From an uncultured Oscillospiraceae bacterium (lineage in GTDB: Bacteria; Bacillota; Clostridia; Oscillospirales; Acutalibacteraceae): a stretch of DNA of 60,626 nt. The DNA lies in assembly GCA_900548545.1 (NCBI GenBank), contig URKX01000011.1, positions 1 through 60,626 on the forward strand, in the 5' to 3' direction. The position numbers and the translations under genes were made by a program. The notes below the pieces were generated by a model. It saw nothing but the letters and a program-made list of their open reading frames with translations. It did no database searches and had not been told where the DNA came from. Shown here one piece after another: positions 30,321 to 38,596 of this stretch; positions within the stretch are counted from its first letter, which is position 1, and the number at the start of each line of letters is the position of its first letter.

Positions 30321-31760
30321 TCAGTACTGCTTACCCCAATAGACCATGTGCTTGGCAGGCTTCCCGCAGCATACGCACACATCCGAGAGATGTTCCTCCT
30401 CAAAGGGGATGCACCGGGATTTCACGCCGCCGGTTTCCTCCTTGATCTTGTCCTCGCAGGCGCTGTCGCCACACCACATGGCCTTGATGAAGCCGGGATG
30501 GTTCTCTGCAATGTCCAGGAACTCCTCGTAGGTGGTGGCGGTAAAGGTCTTTTGCTGAAGGTTCTCCAATGCCCGCTGGTACATGGCGCCGTGAAGGGCG
30601 GAGAGGGAGCTCTCCACAGCTTCCTCCAGGTTGTCCAGGGAGAGGAACTGCTTCTCCCGGTTGTCCCGGCGCACCAGGACGCACTGGTTCTGTTCAATGT
30701 CCTTGGGCCCGATCTCCAGCCGCAGGGGCACGCCCTGCATCTCGTACTGGGCGTACTTCCAGCCGGGGGAGTTGTCGCTGTCGTCCAGCTTCACCCGGTA
30801 TTTTTCCGACAGGCGGGCGCACAGCTCCTGGGCCTTTTCCAGCACGCCGGGTTTGTGCATGGCCACAGGGACGATCACCACTTGGATGGGGGCGATCTTG
30901 GGAGGCAGCACCAGACCGTTGTTGTCGCCATGGACCATGATGACCGCGCCGATCATCCGGGTGGAAACGCCCCAGGAGGTCTGGAAGGGCGCCTGCGGCT
31001 TGTTGTCCCGGCCGGTGAAGGCGATGTCAAACAGCTTGGCAAAGTGGTCCCCAAAGAAATGGCTGGTGCCGCCTTGGAGTGCCACGCCGTTGTGCATCAT
31101 GGGCTCGATGGTGTAAGTTTCTTCCGCGCCGGCAAACTTTTCCTTTTCCGTCTTCTGGCCCACCACAGCCGGGATGGCCAGGGTGTCCCGGTAGAAGTCC
31201 TCGTAAACCTTGAGCATGGTCAGGGTGAAGTCCCGGGCTTCCTCCGCGGTTTCGTGCATGGTGTGGCCTTCTTGCCACAGGAATTCCGAAGAGCGCAGGA
31301 AAGGCCGGGTGGTCTTTTCCCAACGCAGCACAGAGCACCACTGGTTGTAGAGCTTGGGCAGGTCCCGGTAAGAGTGGATCACTTTCTGGTAATGCTCACA
31401 AAACAGGGTTTCGCTGGTGGGGCGGATAAACAGCCGCTCGGAGAGTTTTTCGCCGCCGCCTTCGGTGACTACAGCGCACTCGGGGGCAAACCCCTCGATA
31501 TGGTCCTTCTCCTTTTGGAGCAGGCTCTCGGGGATGAGCAGGGGCATATATACGTTCTGGACCCCCACCTTTTTAAACCGGGCGTCCAAGTCGTGCTGGA
31601 TGTTTTCCCAAATGGCGTAGCCGTAAGGCTCGATGACCATGCAGCCTTTCACGCTGGAATAGTCCATCAGCTCGGCCTTTTTCACCACGTCGGTGTACCA
31701 CTGGGAGAAATCCTCATCCATGGAGGTGATGTTCTCCACCATCTTTTTTTGCTGTGCCAT
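30321..31760 (-). CDS. proS: prolyl-tRNA synthetase, class 3 (archaeal/eukaryotic-like)
   Basis: The product has 479 residues. Class II motifs are present: LFIRPTSETLFCEHY, QWCSVLRWEKTTRPFLRSSE and the ATP-binding GVSTRMIGAVIMVHGD. There is no bacterial insertion domain; the C-terminus carries a Cys-rich domain (CGDSACEDK, CVCCGKPA) and ends with Tyr, as in class 3 ProRS of Clostridia. It charges tRNA-Pro. ATG 31760 follows AAAGGA. No T-box is visible in its leader; it has a consensus promoter. Confidence 0.97.
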   Translation of the reverse strand: MAQQKKMVENITSMDEDFSQWYTDVVKKAELMDYSSVKGCMVIEPYGYAIWENIQHDLDARFKKVGVQNVYMPLLIPESLLQKEKDHIEGFAPECAVVTEGGGEKLSERLFIRPTSETLFCEHYQKVIHSYRDLPKLYNQWCSVLRWEKTTRPFLRSSEFLWQEGHTMHETAEEARDFTLTMLKVYEDFYRDTLAIPAVVGQKTEKEKFAGAEETYTIEPMMHNGVALQGGTSHFFGDHFAKLFDIAFTGRDNKPQAPFQTSWGVSTRMIGAVIMVHGDNNGLVLPPKIAPIQVVIVPVAMHKPGVLEKAQELCARLSEKYRVKLDDSDNSPGWKYAQYEMQGVPLRLEIGPKDIEQNQCVLVRRDNREKQFLSLDNLEEAVESSLSALHGAMYQRALENLQQKTFTATTYEEFLDIAENHPGFIKAMWCGDSACEDKIKEETGGVKSRCIPFEEEHLSDVCVCCGKPAKHMVYWGKQY

Positions 31761-31800
31761 AACAAACAAGTCCTTTCGGGCAAATTTCGATTCTCCGTCC

Positions 31801-31829
31801 ATTATATATGGGACGCGGGCTTTTTGCAA
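31801..31829 (-). promoter_or_regulatory. promoter of proS
   Basis: On the minus strand TTGCAA (31829-31824) is 17 bases from TATAAT (31806-31801), 40 bases before the start codon. Confidence 0.85.
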
Positions 31830-31852
31830 GAAAAACCGTTTTTCCCACAGGC

Positions 31853-31882
31853 AGAAAAAAAGCCCGGGCTGGCTGCCCGGGC
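31853..31882 (-). terminator. terminator of acpP
   Basis: GCCCGGGC (31862-31869 and 31875-31882) forms a perfect 8-bp stem; the minus strand continues with a run of seven or more T. Confidence 0.9.
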
Positions 31883-31911
31883 ATCTGCCGCAAAATTGCG
31901 AAAACCGTTTT

Positions 31912-32145
31912 TTACACCTTGGAGTGGCCCTCGATGTACTCCACCAACGCGCCCACGGTTTTGATGTTCTCCACTTCCTCGTCGGGGATCTCCACCTCGA
32001 ACTCATCCTCAATGGACATCAGCAGGTCCACAACGTCCAGGGAATCCGCGCCCAGGTCGTCCGCAAGCGTGGTTTCAGCCGTGATGGAATCCTCCTCAAC
32101 ATCGAACTGCTCGCTAAGAATCGCCTTGACTTTTTCAAACACCAT
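31912..32145 (-). CDS. acpP: acyl carrier protein
   Basis: The product has 77 residues and is acidic. The phosphopantetheine attachment site is GADSLDVVDL (Ser in Asp-Ser-Leu). It carries growing acyl chains in fatty acid synthesis. It stands alone, divergent from aroE, with the fab genes elsewhere. The start follows AGGAGG. Confidence 0.97.
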   Translation of the reverse strand: MVFEKVKAILSEQFDVEEDSITAETTLADDLGADSLDVVDLLMSIEDEFEVEIPDEEVENIKTVGALVEYIEGHSKV

Positions 32146-32357
32146 TTTTTAGTTCCTCCTAAAATGTAATGTACGGGAATGTTTGGGGCCACGGGTTTAC
32201 TTAAGATATGGACAAACCCCGCCATTGTGTGATACAATCCAAAGGCTGGCGGTTGCGCCTGCTGGTGTATCCGTCAAGTACATTGTATTTTCTCTGTTTC
32301 GCTTTGTCAACTATGAATTGAAAATATTTTACAGGTTCCTGAGAAAGGAATGGTTTT

Positions 32358-33251
32358 ATGCAGGTACAGAACGCTGCGGTGATCGGCCATCCCATCGGGC
32401 ATACCATGTCGCCCTTTATCCATCGCCGCTTGTTTGAACTGGGGGGTATCCCCTTTGCCTACCAGGTGTTGGATGTCCCGGACCTGGCTGCGGCTCTGCC
32501 TGTCCTGCGCCAGCTGGACTGCTTCAACGTCACCCTGCCCCACAAAAGCGCCATCCTGCCCTTTTTGGATGAGGTGGAGGAAAAAGCCAGGCGGTTTGGC
32601 TCGGTGAATACCGTCCAGGTAAAGGACGGCAAACTGACCGGCTACACCACCGACGGTCCCGGCTGCCGCAAAGCCTTGGAAAACCATGGGGTGCCCCTTT
32701 CCGGGGAGGTGCTGTTGCTGGGCAATGGCGGCGCCGCCCGGGCTATCGCCTTTGAGGCGGCGCAGCAGCGGGCCGGTTCCCAGCTGACCGTTGCCTGCCG
32801 TGAGGGGAGCCTGCCCAAAGCCCAAGCCCTGGTGGAAGATCTTGCCCGGTATGCCGCCGATCTGGGCGACAACCACTTTGCAGCCCGCGTTGTCACCTAT
32901 GCCCAACTGGAGCAGGAGCAGCGCCGGTATCAGCTGGCCCTCAATGCCACCAGCGTGGGGATGCTTCCCCATGCTGGTGTGAGCCCGGTGCCCCAGGAAG
33001 TGGTGGCCCGCTGCGGTGCTGTGTTTGACGCTGTGTACAATCCCGGGGAAACAGAGTTGCTCCGTTTGGCCAAACAAGCCGGGGCCGTGGTGGTGGGCGG
33101 CATGGAAATGCTGGTCTACCAGGCGGTGGCTGCCCATGAGATCTGGTACGGCGGGCAGTTTAGTCCCCAAGACTTAGCGGACCTGTGTGCAGATGCCCAA
33201 GAGGAACTTTCCCGGCTTTTCCCGGAGAACGCGAAAAAAGAGGAGGCCTGA
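32358..33251 (+). CDS. aroE: shikimate dehydrogenase
   Basis: The product has 297 residues. The substrate-binding N-terminus AVIGHPIGHTMSPFIHRRLF and NVTLPHKSAILPFLDEV with the catalytic Lys are clear. The NADP loop is LLLGNGGAARAIAFE, and NATSVGMLPHAG is the usual C-terminal signature. It reduces dehydroshikimate to shikimate. It overlaps by spacing with aroK (5 bases) and precedes the aromatic leader. The promoter is not obvious. Confidence 0.95.
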   Translation: MQVQNAAVIGHPIGHTMSPFIHRRLFELGGIPFAYQVLDVPDLAAALPVLRQLDCFNVTLPHKSAILPFLDEVEEKARRFGSVNTVQVKDGKLTGYTTDGPGCRKALENHGVPLSGEVLLLGNGGAARAIAFEAAQQRAGSQLTVACREGSLPKAQALVEDLARYAADLGDNHFAARVVTYAQLEQEQRRYQLALNATSVGMLPHAGVSPVPQEVVARCGAVFDAVYNPGETELLRLAKQAGAVVVGGMEMLVYQAVAAHEIWYGGQFSPQDLADLCADAQEELSRLFPENAKKEEA

Positions 33252-33255
33252 CCCC

Positions 33256-33918
33256 ATGGAACCCGCAGAGAAACCAAAAGCGGAAAAAAAGCGGCGGCCT
33301 CGCCGCAGGCCCCGGAACCCCCTACCGGCCAACCGGGCGGAGGCTCGCTCCCAGGCTGCGGCCCAGCCGGCCCGCCCTTCTGTGAAGAAGCACCCCAGGC
33401 AGGTGAAAAAGTTCACTGGCAACATTGTGCTGTGCGGGTTTATGGGCTGTGGGAAATCCAGCGTGGGGCGGCGGGCCGCCAAGCTGCTGGGCCGCCAGTT
33501 CTGCGACCTGGACCGCTACATCGAGCAAAAGGCGGGCATGACCGTGACGGAGATCTTCCAAAAAGAAGGGGAAGAAGGGTTCCGTGCCCGGGAAACCCAG
33601 GCGGCGGAGGAAGCTGCCTCCCAACAGGGGATGGTCATTGCCTGCGGCGGCGGCACGGTGCTTTCCCAGCGGAATGTGGATGCCTTCCATAAGCACGGTG
33701 CCAAGATTCTCTTTTTGGATGTGCCTGTGGCCGCTTTGCAGGAGCGTCTGAAAAACGACAAGCGCCGCCCGCTGCTGCAAGTGCCTGACCGCCGCAAGGT
33801 TATCGCCGAGCTGTACGAAAAGCGCTGCCCTCTGTACCAGGCTGCTGCGGACATGACCATCGACGGGGGGGCCCCCGCGGTGGTGGTGGCCAAGCGGGTG
33901 GCAAAGCACTTTCAATAA
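33256..33918 (+). CDS. aroK: shikimate kinase with basic N-terminal extension
   Basis: The product has 220 residues, about 50 more than typical. The kinase core begins NIVLCGFMGCGKSSVGRRAA (P-loop), then FCDLDRYIEQKAGMTVTEIF, EGFRARETQA and ACGGGTVL. It phosphorylates shikimate at O3. The first 50 residues are dense in Arg, Lys and Pro (KKRRPRRRPRNPLP) with no known role. ATG 33256 follows GAGGAGG at the end of aroE. A weak hairpin follows, then the promoter of the aroF leader. Confidence 0.95.
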   Translation: MEPAEKPKAEKKRRPRRRPRNPLPANRAEARSQAAAQPARPSVKKHPRQVKKFTGNIVLCGFMGCGKSSVGRRAAKLLGRQFCDLDRYIEQKAGMTVTEIFQKEGEEGFRARETQAAEEAASQQGMVIACGGGTVLSQRNVDAFHKHGAKILFLDVPVAALQERLKNDKRRPLLQVPDRRKVIAELYEKRCPLYQAAADMTIDGGAPAVVVAKRVAKHFQ

Positions 33919-33993
33919 GCCGTCCCCGGGTCCCATGGGGAAAAAATTTTGAAACGCTGCTTTACCGCTTTTTGGGGATGAAGCAAAAAAATC

Positions 33994-34022
33994 TTGACAA
34001 ATTCCCCCGCCTGCGCTACCAT
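33994..34022 (+). promoter_or_regulatory. promoter of the aromatic leader and aroF operon
   Basis: TTGACA (33994-33999) is 17 bases from TACCAT (34017-34022); CATAAT at 34020-34025 is an alternative -10 at 20 bases. The RNA would start about 20 bases before the leader peptide. Confidence 0.65.
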
Positions 34023-34050
34023 AATAGCATCCCGAAGGAAATGGAGGAAC

Positions 34051-34170
34051 ATGGCCGGTATGGTTTCCCGCATGGAAAAGCGATTTAGCTATTATTATAG
34101 CTTGAGCCTGCGATTTAAGGCCCAGGCTTTCTTTGCGTGGGAAAACACAACGGCTGCGTTTGTTCTATAG
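34051..34170 (+). CDS. aromatic-rich leader peptide (39 codons) upstream of aroF
   Basis: The frame begins at ATG 34051 (or ATG 34060 or 34072, in frame) after GGAGG at 34043-34047 and ends with TAG at 34168-34170. It reads MAGMVSRMEKRFSYYYSLSL and continues with Phe22, Phe27-Phe28, Trp30 and Phe37. Eight of the 19 residues from 12 to 30 are aromatic. Tyr codons are all TAT, at 34090-34098, and Trp is at 34138. The gene precedes the first dedicated step of aromatic synthesis and a terminator, so it should be an attenuation sensor. The short spacing of GGAGG to 34051 leaves the exact start open. Confidence 0.8.
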   Translation: MAGMVSRMEKRFSYYYSLSLRFKAQAFFAWENTTAAFVL

Positions 34171-34317
34171 CATGGTAGGCATTCCTGGGGCGCGGTAAGC
34201 GCTTTTGGCGGGAAGGGCAGGGGCACACCCCGGCAGTCCCAGAAAACCAGGCGTGCTTGTGGCACATCGGGGGTATCATGCTAAAAGTTGGCGGAGCCGT
34301 TTGGCCCCGCCTTTTTT
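34149..34317 (+). promoter_or_regulatory. attenuator RNA: antiterminator and nested fold
   Basis: AACGGCT (34149-34155, inside the leader peptide gene) is complementary to AGCCGTT (34295-34301), which is the 5' arm and loop of the terminator. AGCATGGTA (34169-34177) pairs with TATCATGCT (34274-34282), and GCATTCCTGG (34179-34188) pairs with CCAGGCGTGC (34247-34256) with one mismatch, bringing the distant parts together. A ribosome that stalls on the Tyr and Phe codons leaves 34149-34155 free for the antiterminator; one that reaches the stop covers it, so the terminator forms. The pairings are seen; the mechanism is inferred. Confidence 0.65.
34290..34317 (+). terminator. attenuator terminator before aroF
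   Basis: GGCGGAGCC (34290-34298) pairs with GGCCCCGCC (34303-34311) with one central mismatch around GTTT, followed by TTTTTT. It lies 30 bases before the aroF start codon. Confidence 0.85.
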
Positions 34318-34347
34318 ATGCGGTCAATCCAAGGAAGGGGATCTCTT

Positions 34348-35361
34348 ATGATCATTGTATTAAAGCCCAACCAAAAACAAGAAATAGTCAACGAGTTTGT
34401 TGAAAAGCTGACAAACGCTTACGACGTCCAGGTGAACACGTGGGTGGGTACCCACAGCACGGTGCTGGGCCTCATCGGCGACACCACCGTGATCGACGCG
34501 GAGTATATTGCCGCCCAGGATTTCGTGGAAAGCGTCAAACGGGTGCAGGAACCCTATAAAAAGGCCAACCGGAAGTTCCACCCGGACGACACGGTGATCA
34601 CCCTGCCAGGAGGGCAGACTATAGGCGATGGCCACTTGGCGCTAATTGCCGGGCCTTGCTCGGTGGAAAGCGAGAAGCAGATTTGCTATGTAGCTGAGAA
34701 GGTGAAGGAGTCCGGGGCACAGTTCCTCCGGGGCGGCGCCTTCAAGCCCCGCACCTCCCCCTATTCCTTCCAGGGCATGAAGGGCGAGGGGCTGGAGCTG
34801 CTTTCCAAAGCAAAGGAAAAGACCGGCTTGCCCATTGTCACCGAGATCATGAGTATCGAGCACCTGCCCCTGTTTGAAGACGTGGACATCATCCAGGTGG
34901 GTGCCCGGAATATGCAGAACTTCGAGCTGCTCAAGCAGCTGGGTCGGCTTCGCAAGCCCATTTTGCTCAAGCGCGGCCTGGCCAACACCATTGAGGAGCT
35001 GCTGATGAGCGCCGAGTATATCATGGCTGAGGGCAACGAACAGGTGATCCTCTGCGAGCGGGGCATCCGCACCTATGAAACCTTCACCCGCAACACCTTG
35101 GACATCTCTGCTGTGCCGGTGATCAAGAAGCTTTCCCACCTGCCGGTGGTTGTGGATCCCAGCCACGCCTCAGGTATCAACTGGCTGATTGAGCCCCTGG
35201 CCATGGCTGCTGCCGCCATTGGCGCCGACGGCCTGATTATCGAGGTCCACAATGATCCTAGCCACGCCCTATGCGATGGCGCCCAGTCCATCACGCCTGA
35301 CCAGTTTGACGCTTTAGCTAAGAAGGTGACCGCGGTTTCCAACCTGGTCCACAGCCTGTGA
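34348..35361 (+). CDS. aroF: 3-deoxy-7-phosphoheptulonate (DAHP) synthase, type I with N-terminal regulatory domain
   Basis: The product has 337 residues. An ACT-like N-terminal domain (MIIVLKPNQKQEIVNEFVEK) precedes the KDSA/DAHP barrel with LIAGPCSVESEKQ, LRGGAFKPRTSPYSFQG, QVGARNMQNFELL and VVVDPSHASG. It joins phosphoenolpyruvate and erythrose 4-phosphate, the first committed step. The N-terminal domain may give feedback control. ATG 34348 follows AAGGAAGGGG; the frame is open upstream through the terminator, so the TTG at 34288 is not the start. First gene of aroF-tyrA-aroB-aroA-aroC-pheA. Confidence 0.95.
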   Translation: MIIVLKPNQKQEIVNEFVEKLTNAYDVQVNTWVGTHSTVLGLIGDTTVIDAEYIAAQDFVESVKRVQEPYKKANRKFHPDDTVITLPGGQTIGDGHLALIAGPCSVESEKQICYVAEKVKESGAQFLRGGAFKPRTSPYSFQGMKGEGLELLSKAKEKTGLPIVTEIMSIEHLPLFEDVDIIQVGARNMQNFELLKQLGRLRKPILLKRGLANTIEELLMSAEYIMAEGNEQVILCERGIRTYETFTRNTLDISAVPVIKKLSHLPVVVDPSHASGINWLIEPLAMAAAAIGADGLIIEVHNDPSHALCDGAQSITPDQFDALAKKVTAVSNLVHSL

Positions 35362-35371
35362 GGAGCGCCCT

Positions 35372-36199
35372 ATGGAGATTGTCATTGTGGGCCTGGGGCT
35401 GATTGGAGGCTCCATTGCCAAAGCGTTAAAGCTGAATACGCCTCACCGGGTGTTGGGCATGGACATCAGCGACGATACCCTGCTGGACGCCTGCTCCTGC
35501 GGGGCCATCGACGGCAAAGCCACCCCGTCAGACTTGGAGAAGGCCGACCTTGTGTACCTTTCCATCTACCCCGAGGACATTCTGGGCTTTGTCCGCCGCT
35601 ATGGGAAGCGGCTCAAACCAGGGTGCATCCTCACCGATGCCTGCGGCATCAAAGGGGAGATCTGTGCAGCCATGGAAGAGCTTTCCCAGGGTGCAGCCTA
35701 CCAGTTTGTGGCGGGGCATCCCATGGCCGGCAAAGAGCAAAGCGGTTTTGCCGCCAGCGACCCCAGTATTTTCACAGGTGCCTCCTATATCCTGGTGCCG
35801 GGGAAGGCCTCTCCGGAAGCGGTGGACACCATGGAAACCCTGGCCCGGCAGATGGGCTTTGGCCGGGTGGTCAAAGTCACCCCCGAAGAGCACGACCGCA
35901 ACATCGCCTACACCTCTCAGGTGCCCCATGTGCTGGCCTGCGCTTATGTGCTCAGTCCCCGGTGCAGGCAGCATCAGGGGTTCTCAGCAGGCAGCTACCG
36001 GGACGTTTCCCGGGTGGCCAATATCAACGATGTATTGTGGAGCCGCCTGTTTTTGGACAACCGCCAGTGCTTGTTGGAGGAGCTGGATGAGCTGATGGGC
36101 AACTTGGAGAAATTCCGCCAGGCGGTGGGCCAGGGGGATGAAGGGCAGCTGCGGCAGCTGCTGAGGCAGGCTGCCCAAATCAAACGGGAAGTGGGCTGA
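35372..36199 (+). CDS. tyrA: prephenate dehydrogenase
   Basis: The product has 275 residues. The Rossmann motif is IVGLGLIGGSIAKALKL; TDACGIKGEI and FVAGHPMAGKEQSGF contain the catalytic His. HDRNIAYTSQVPHVLACAYV follows. It oxidises prephenate to 4-hydroxyphenylpyruvate for tyrosine. No C-terminal ACT domain is present, so feedback by tyrosine through that domain is not expected. It lies 10 bases after aroF. Confidence 0.93.
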   Translation: MEIVIVGLGLIGGSIAKALKLNTPHRVLGMDISDDTLLDACSCGAIDGKATPSDLEKADLVYLSIYPEDILGFVRRYGKRLKPGCILTDACGIKGEICAAMEELSQGAAYQFVAGHPMAGKEQSGFAASDPSIFTGASYILVPGKASPEAVDTMETLARQMGFGRVVKVTPEEHDRNIAYTSQVPHVLACAYVLSPRCRQHQGFSAGSYRDVSRVANINDVLWSRLFLDNRQCLLEELDELMGNLEKFRQAVGQGDEGQLRQLLRQAAQIKREVG

Positions 36200-36235
36200 A
36201 CCGTTCCCTCTTACTTATAGAAAGGGTGTTTTACT

Positions 36236-37279
36236 TTGAAGCTGGAAGTCCAAACGGCGCGTCCCTATAGCGTCATCATAGAAAACGGCCTGCTGGACCG
36301 GGTGGGGGAAGCGGTGAAAGCCACCCGTAAACCCGGCTCCAAGGCTATGCTCATCAGCGACAGCAATGTGTTTCCCCTGTACGGGGCGCGGGTGAAAGCC
36401 TCCCTGGAACAGGCGGGGTTCCCGGTTTCCACCTATGTGTTCCCTGCTGGGGAGGCCTCCAAGCAGCTGTCCACCATGTGTGAGATGTACCGTGCCCTGG
36501 GGGAGCAGGACTTTACCCGCACCGATTTTATTGTCACCCTGGGGGGCGGCGTCACCGGGGACATGGGAGGCTTTGCCGCCGCCACCTACCTGCGTGGGGT
36601 TGCCTTTTTCCAGGTTCCCACCACGCTGCTGTCCCAGGTGGATGCCAGTGTGGGAGGCAAGACCGGCGTGGATCTGCCCTTTGGGAAAAACCTGGTGGGG
36701 GCCTTCCACCAGCCCGAAGGCGTTTTCACCGATCCGGCGGCCTTGGAAACCCTGCCGGACCACTTTTTCCGGGACGGCATGGGGGAGGTCATCAAGTACG
36801 GGTGTATTGCCGATGGGCCCTTGTTTGAGGCTCTGGAGAAGGGGGAGGCCCTGAAAGATTTGGAGGACCTGCTGGCCCGGTGTGTCCAAAGCAAGATCCA
36901 CTTTGTGGAAGAGGATACGCGGGATACCGGCCGCCGGATGACTTTAAACTTTGGCCACACTTTTGGCCACGCCTTGGAGAAGCTCCACAATTTCCAGGAG
37001 CTGTCCCACGGGGAGGCGGTGGGCATCGGCATGGTGCTTGCCTGCCAGGTGGGGGAGCGCTTGGGCGTCACTCCCACAGGTACCGGGGAGCGGGTGCGCC
37101 AGGTGCTGAAGCAGTATGGCTTGCCCACCGAGGACCGTTTCACCTGGGAGGAGATCGTAGAGGCCACCGCTCTGGATAAGAAAAGCGACGGCGCCACCCT
37201 GCGGATGATCCTGCTGTCCCAGATTGGGGAGAGCGTGATCTATCCCATCACCCGGGAACAGTTAAAGCCCTTGCTGTAA
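36236..37279 (+). CDS. aroB: 3-dehydroquinate synthase
   Basis: The product has 347 residues. Family signatures GGGVTGDMGGFAAATYLRGV, PTTLLSQVDASVGGKTGVD, GEVIKYGCIA and LNFGHTFGHALE carry the Zn ligands and NAD site. It converts DAHP to 3-dehydroquinate. TTG 36236 is the start, with AAAGGG nine bases before it; no ATG fits the N-terminal alignment. Confidence 0.95.
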   Translation: MKLEVQTARPYSVIIENGLLDRVGEAVKATRKPGSKAMLISDSNVFPLYGARVKASLEQAGFPVSTYVFPAGEASKQLSTMCEMYRALGEQDFTRTDFIVTLGGGVTGDMGGFAAATYLRGVAFFQVPTTLLSQVDASVGGKTGVDLPFGKNLVGAFHQPEGVFTDPAALETLPDHFFRDGMGEVIKYGCIADGPLFEALEKGEALKDLEDLLARCVQSKIHFVEEDTRDTGRRMTLNFGHTFGHALEKLHNFQELSHGEAVGIGMVLACQVGERLGVTPTGTGERVRQVLKQYGLPTEDRFTWEEIVEATALDKKSDGATLRMILLSQIGESVIYPITREQLKPLL

Positions 37280-37291
37280 AGGAGGAGAACA

Positions 37292-38596
37292 GTGGCTCAA
37301 GTAGTGTATGGACAAACATTTTCCGGCGGCGTAGTGCACATCCCACCCAGCAAAAGCGCCGCTCACCGCCAGGTGCTCTGTGCCGCCCTGTCCCGAGGGA
37401 AGTGTACCCTTTCCCATGTGGATATGAGCGAGGACATCAAAGCCACTGTGGCGGCGGTGACCGCTTTGGGAGTTCAGGCCCAATATGACGAACAAACCGC
37501 CACCCTCACCCTGGATGCCACCGGTTTGGGCAGCCGGAACGCCGTAATCGACTGCGGTGAGTCCGGTTCCACCCTGCGGTTTTTGATCCCCATTGCCGCG
37601 GCGCTAGGGGCTTCCGCACGGTTTTGGGGGCATGGGAGGCTGCCCCAGCGGCCCCTGGGCATCTATGCCGATTTGCTTCCCTCCCATGGGGTGGAGTTCC
37701 GCACCCAGGGGGGCTTGCCTTTGGAGATCTCCGGACGACTAAAGAGCGGGGTGTACCGGCTGCCAGGGGACGTGAGTTCCCAGTTTGTCACTGGGCTTCT
37801 GTTCGCATTGCCCCTCCTTCCTGAAGACAGCGAGATCATCCTCCTGTCGCCTCTGGAATCCAAGGGCTATGTGGACTTGACCCTTTCCATCTTAAAAGAG
37901 TATGGGGTGGCCGCCCAAGAAACGGCCCAGGGATACCACATCCCCGGCGGCCAGCGGTATACACCGAAAAACAGCCAGGTGGAGGGCGATTGGTCCCAGG
38001 CAGCGTTTTTCCTGTGCATGGCGGCGCTGTCCCCCACAGGGGCGCCGGTGGAGATCCAGGGGTTAAAGCCCCAGTCCCTGCAGGGGGATAAGGCCTGCGT
38101 GGAGTTGTTCCAGCGGTTTGGGCTGGATATCTCCTGGCAGGGGGAAAACCTGGTGGCCCGCAATCTTCATGCCGGGGAGCCTTTCGGGGGCCTGTCGGGG
38201 TTTGAAATCGACGCTTCCCAAATCCCGGACATGGTGCCTGCTTTGGTGGTGTGCGGGGCTTTCAGCCAGGGGGAAACACGGATCGTCAATGCCCAGCGCC
38301 TGCGCCTAAAGGAAAGCGACCGCCTGGCCGCCATGAGCGACGCCATCAACGGCCTGGGGGGCAAAGCGGAAACCACCCCGGACGGTATGGTGATCTGGGG
38401 ACAGCCCCAGGTAAAAGGCGGCTTGGTCCAGGGCAAGAACGACCACCGGGTGGTGATGGCCCTGGCCGCGGCGGCTTTCCGGTGCCAGGAGCCCCTGGTT
38501 GTCACCGACGCCCAAAGTATCCGGAAATCTTACCCAGGCTTTTTCCAAGATTTTACCAAGTTAGGAGGGATCGCCCATGTCCTCGACCTGGGGTGA
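37292..38596 (+). CDS. aroA: 3-phosphoshikimate 1-carboxyvinyltransferase (EPSP synthase)
   Basis: The product has 434 residues. Substrate-binding motifs are SKSAAHRQVLCAAL, GESGSTLRFLIPIAA, and the C-terminal LRLKESDRLAAMSDAI and KNDHRVVMALA. It condenses shikimate 3-phosphate with phosphoenolpyruvate. GTG 37292 follows GGAGGAG. It overlaps aroC by 20 bases, which couples the two translations. Confidence 0.95.
   Translation: MAQVVYGQTFSGGVVHIPPSKSAAHRQVLCAALSRGKCTLSHVDMSEDIKATVAAVTALGVQAQYDEQTATLTLDATGLGSRNAVIDCGESGSTLRFLIPIAAALGASARFWGHGRLPQRPLGIYADLLPSHGVEFRTQGGLPLEISGRLKSGVYRLPGDVSSQFVTGLLFALPLLPEDSEIILLSPLESKGYVDLTLSILKEYGVAAQETAQGYHIPGGQRYTPKNSQVEGDWSQAAFFLCMAALSPTGAPVEIQGLKPQSLQGDKACVELFQRFGLDISWQGENLVARNLHAGEPFGGLSGFEIDASQIPDMVPALVVCGAFSQGETRIVNAQRLRLKESDRLAAMSDAINGLGGKAETTPDGMVIWGQPQVKGGLVQGKNDHRVVMALAAAAFRCQEPLVVTDAQSIRKSYPGFFQDFTKLGGIAHVLDLG

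Noticed and set aside
30252..31964. Long plus-strand frame over proS
   Set aside because: It is antisense to proS, which has all class II synthetase motifs; long antisense frames are common in this G+C-rich part.
34171..34290. T-box riboswitch before aroF
   Set aside because: No T-box sequence (AGGGTGGTACCGCG-like) is present, and the leader peptide with aromatic codons explains the terminator better.
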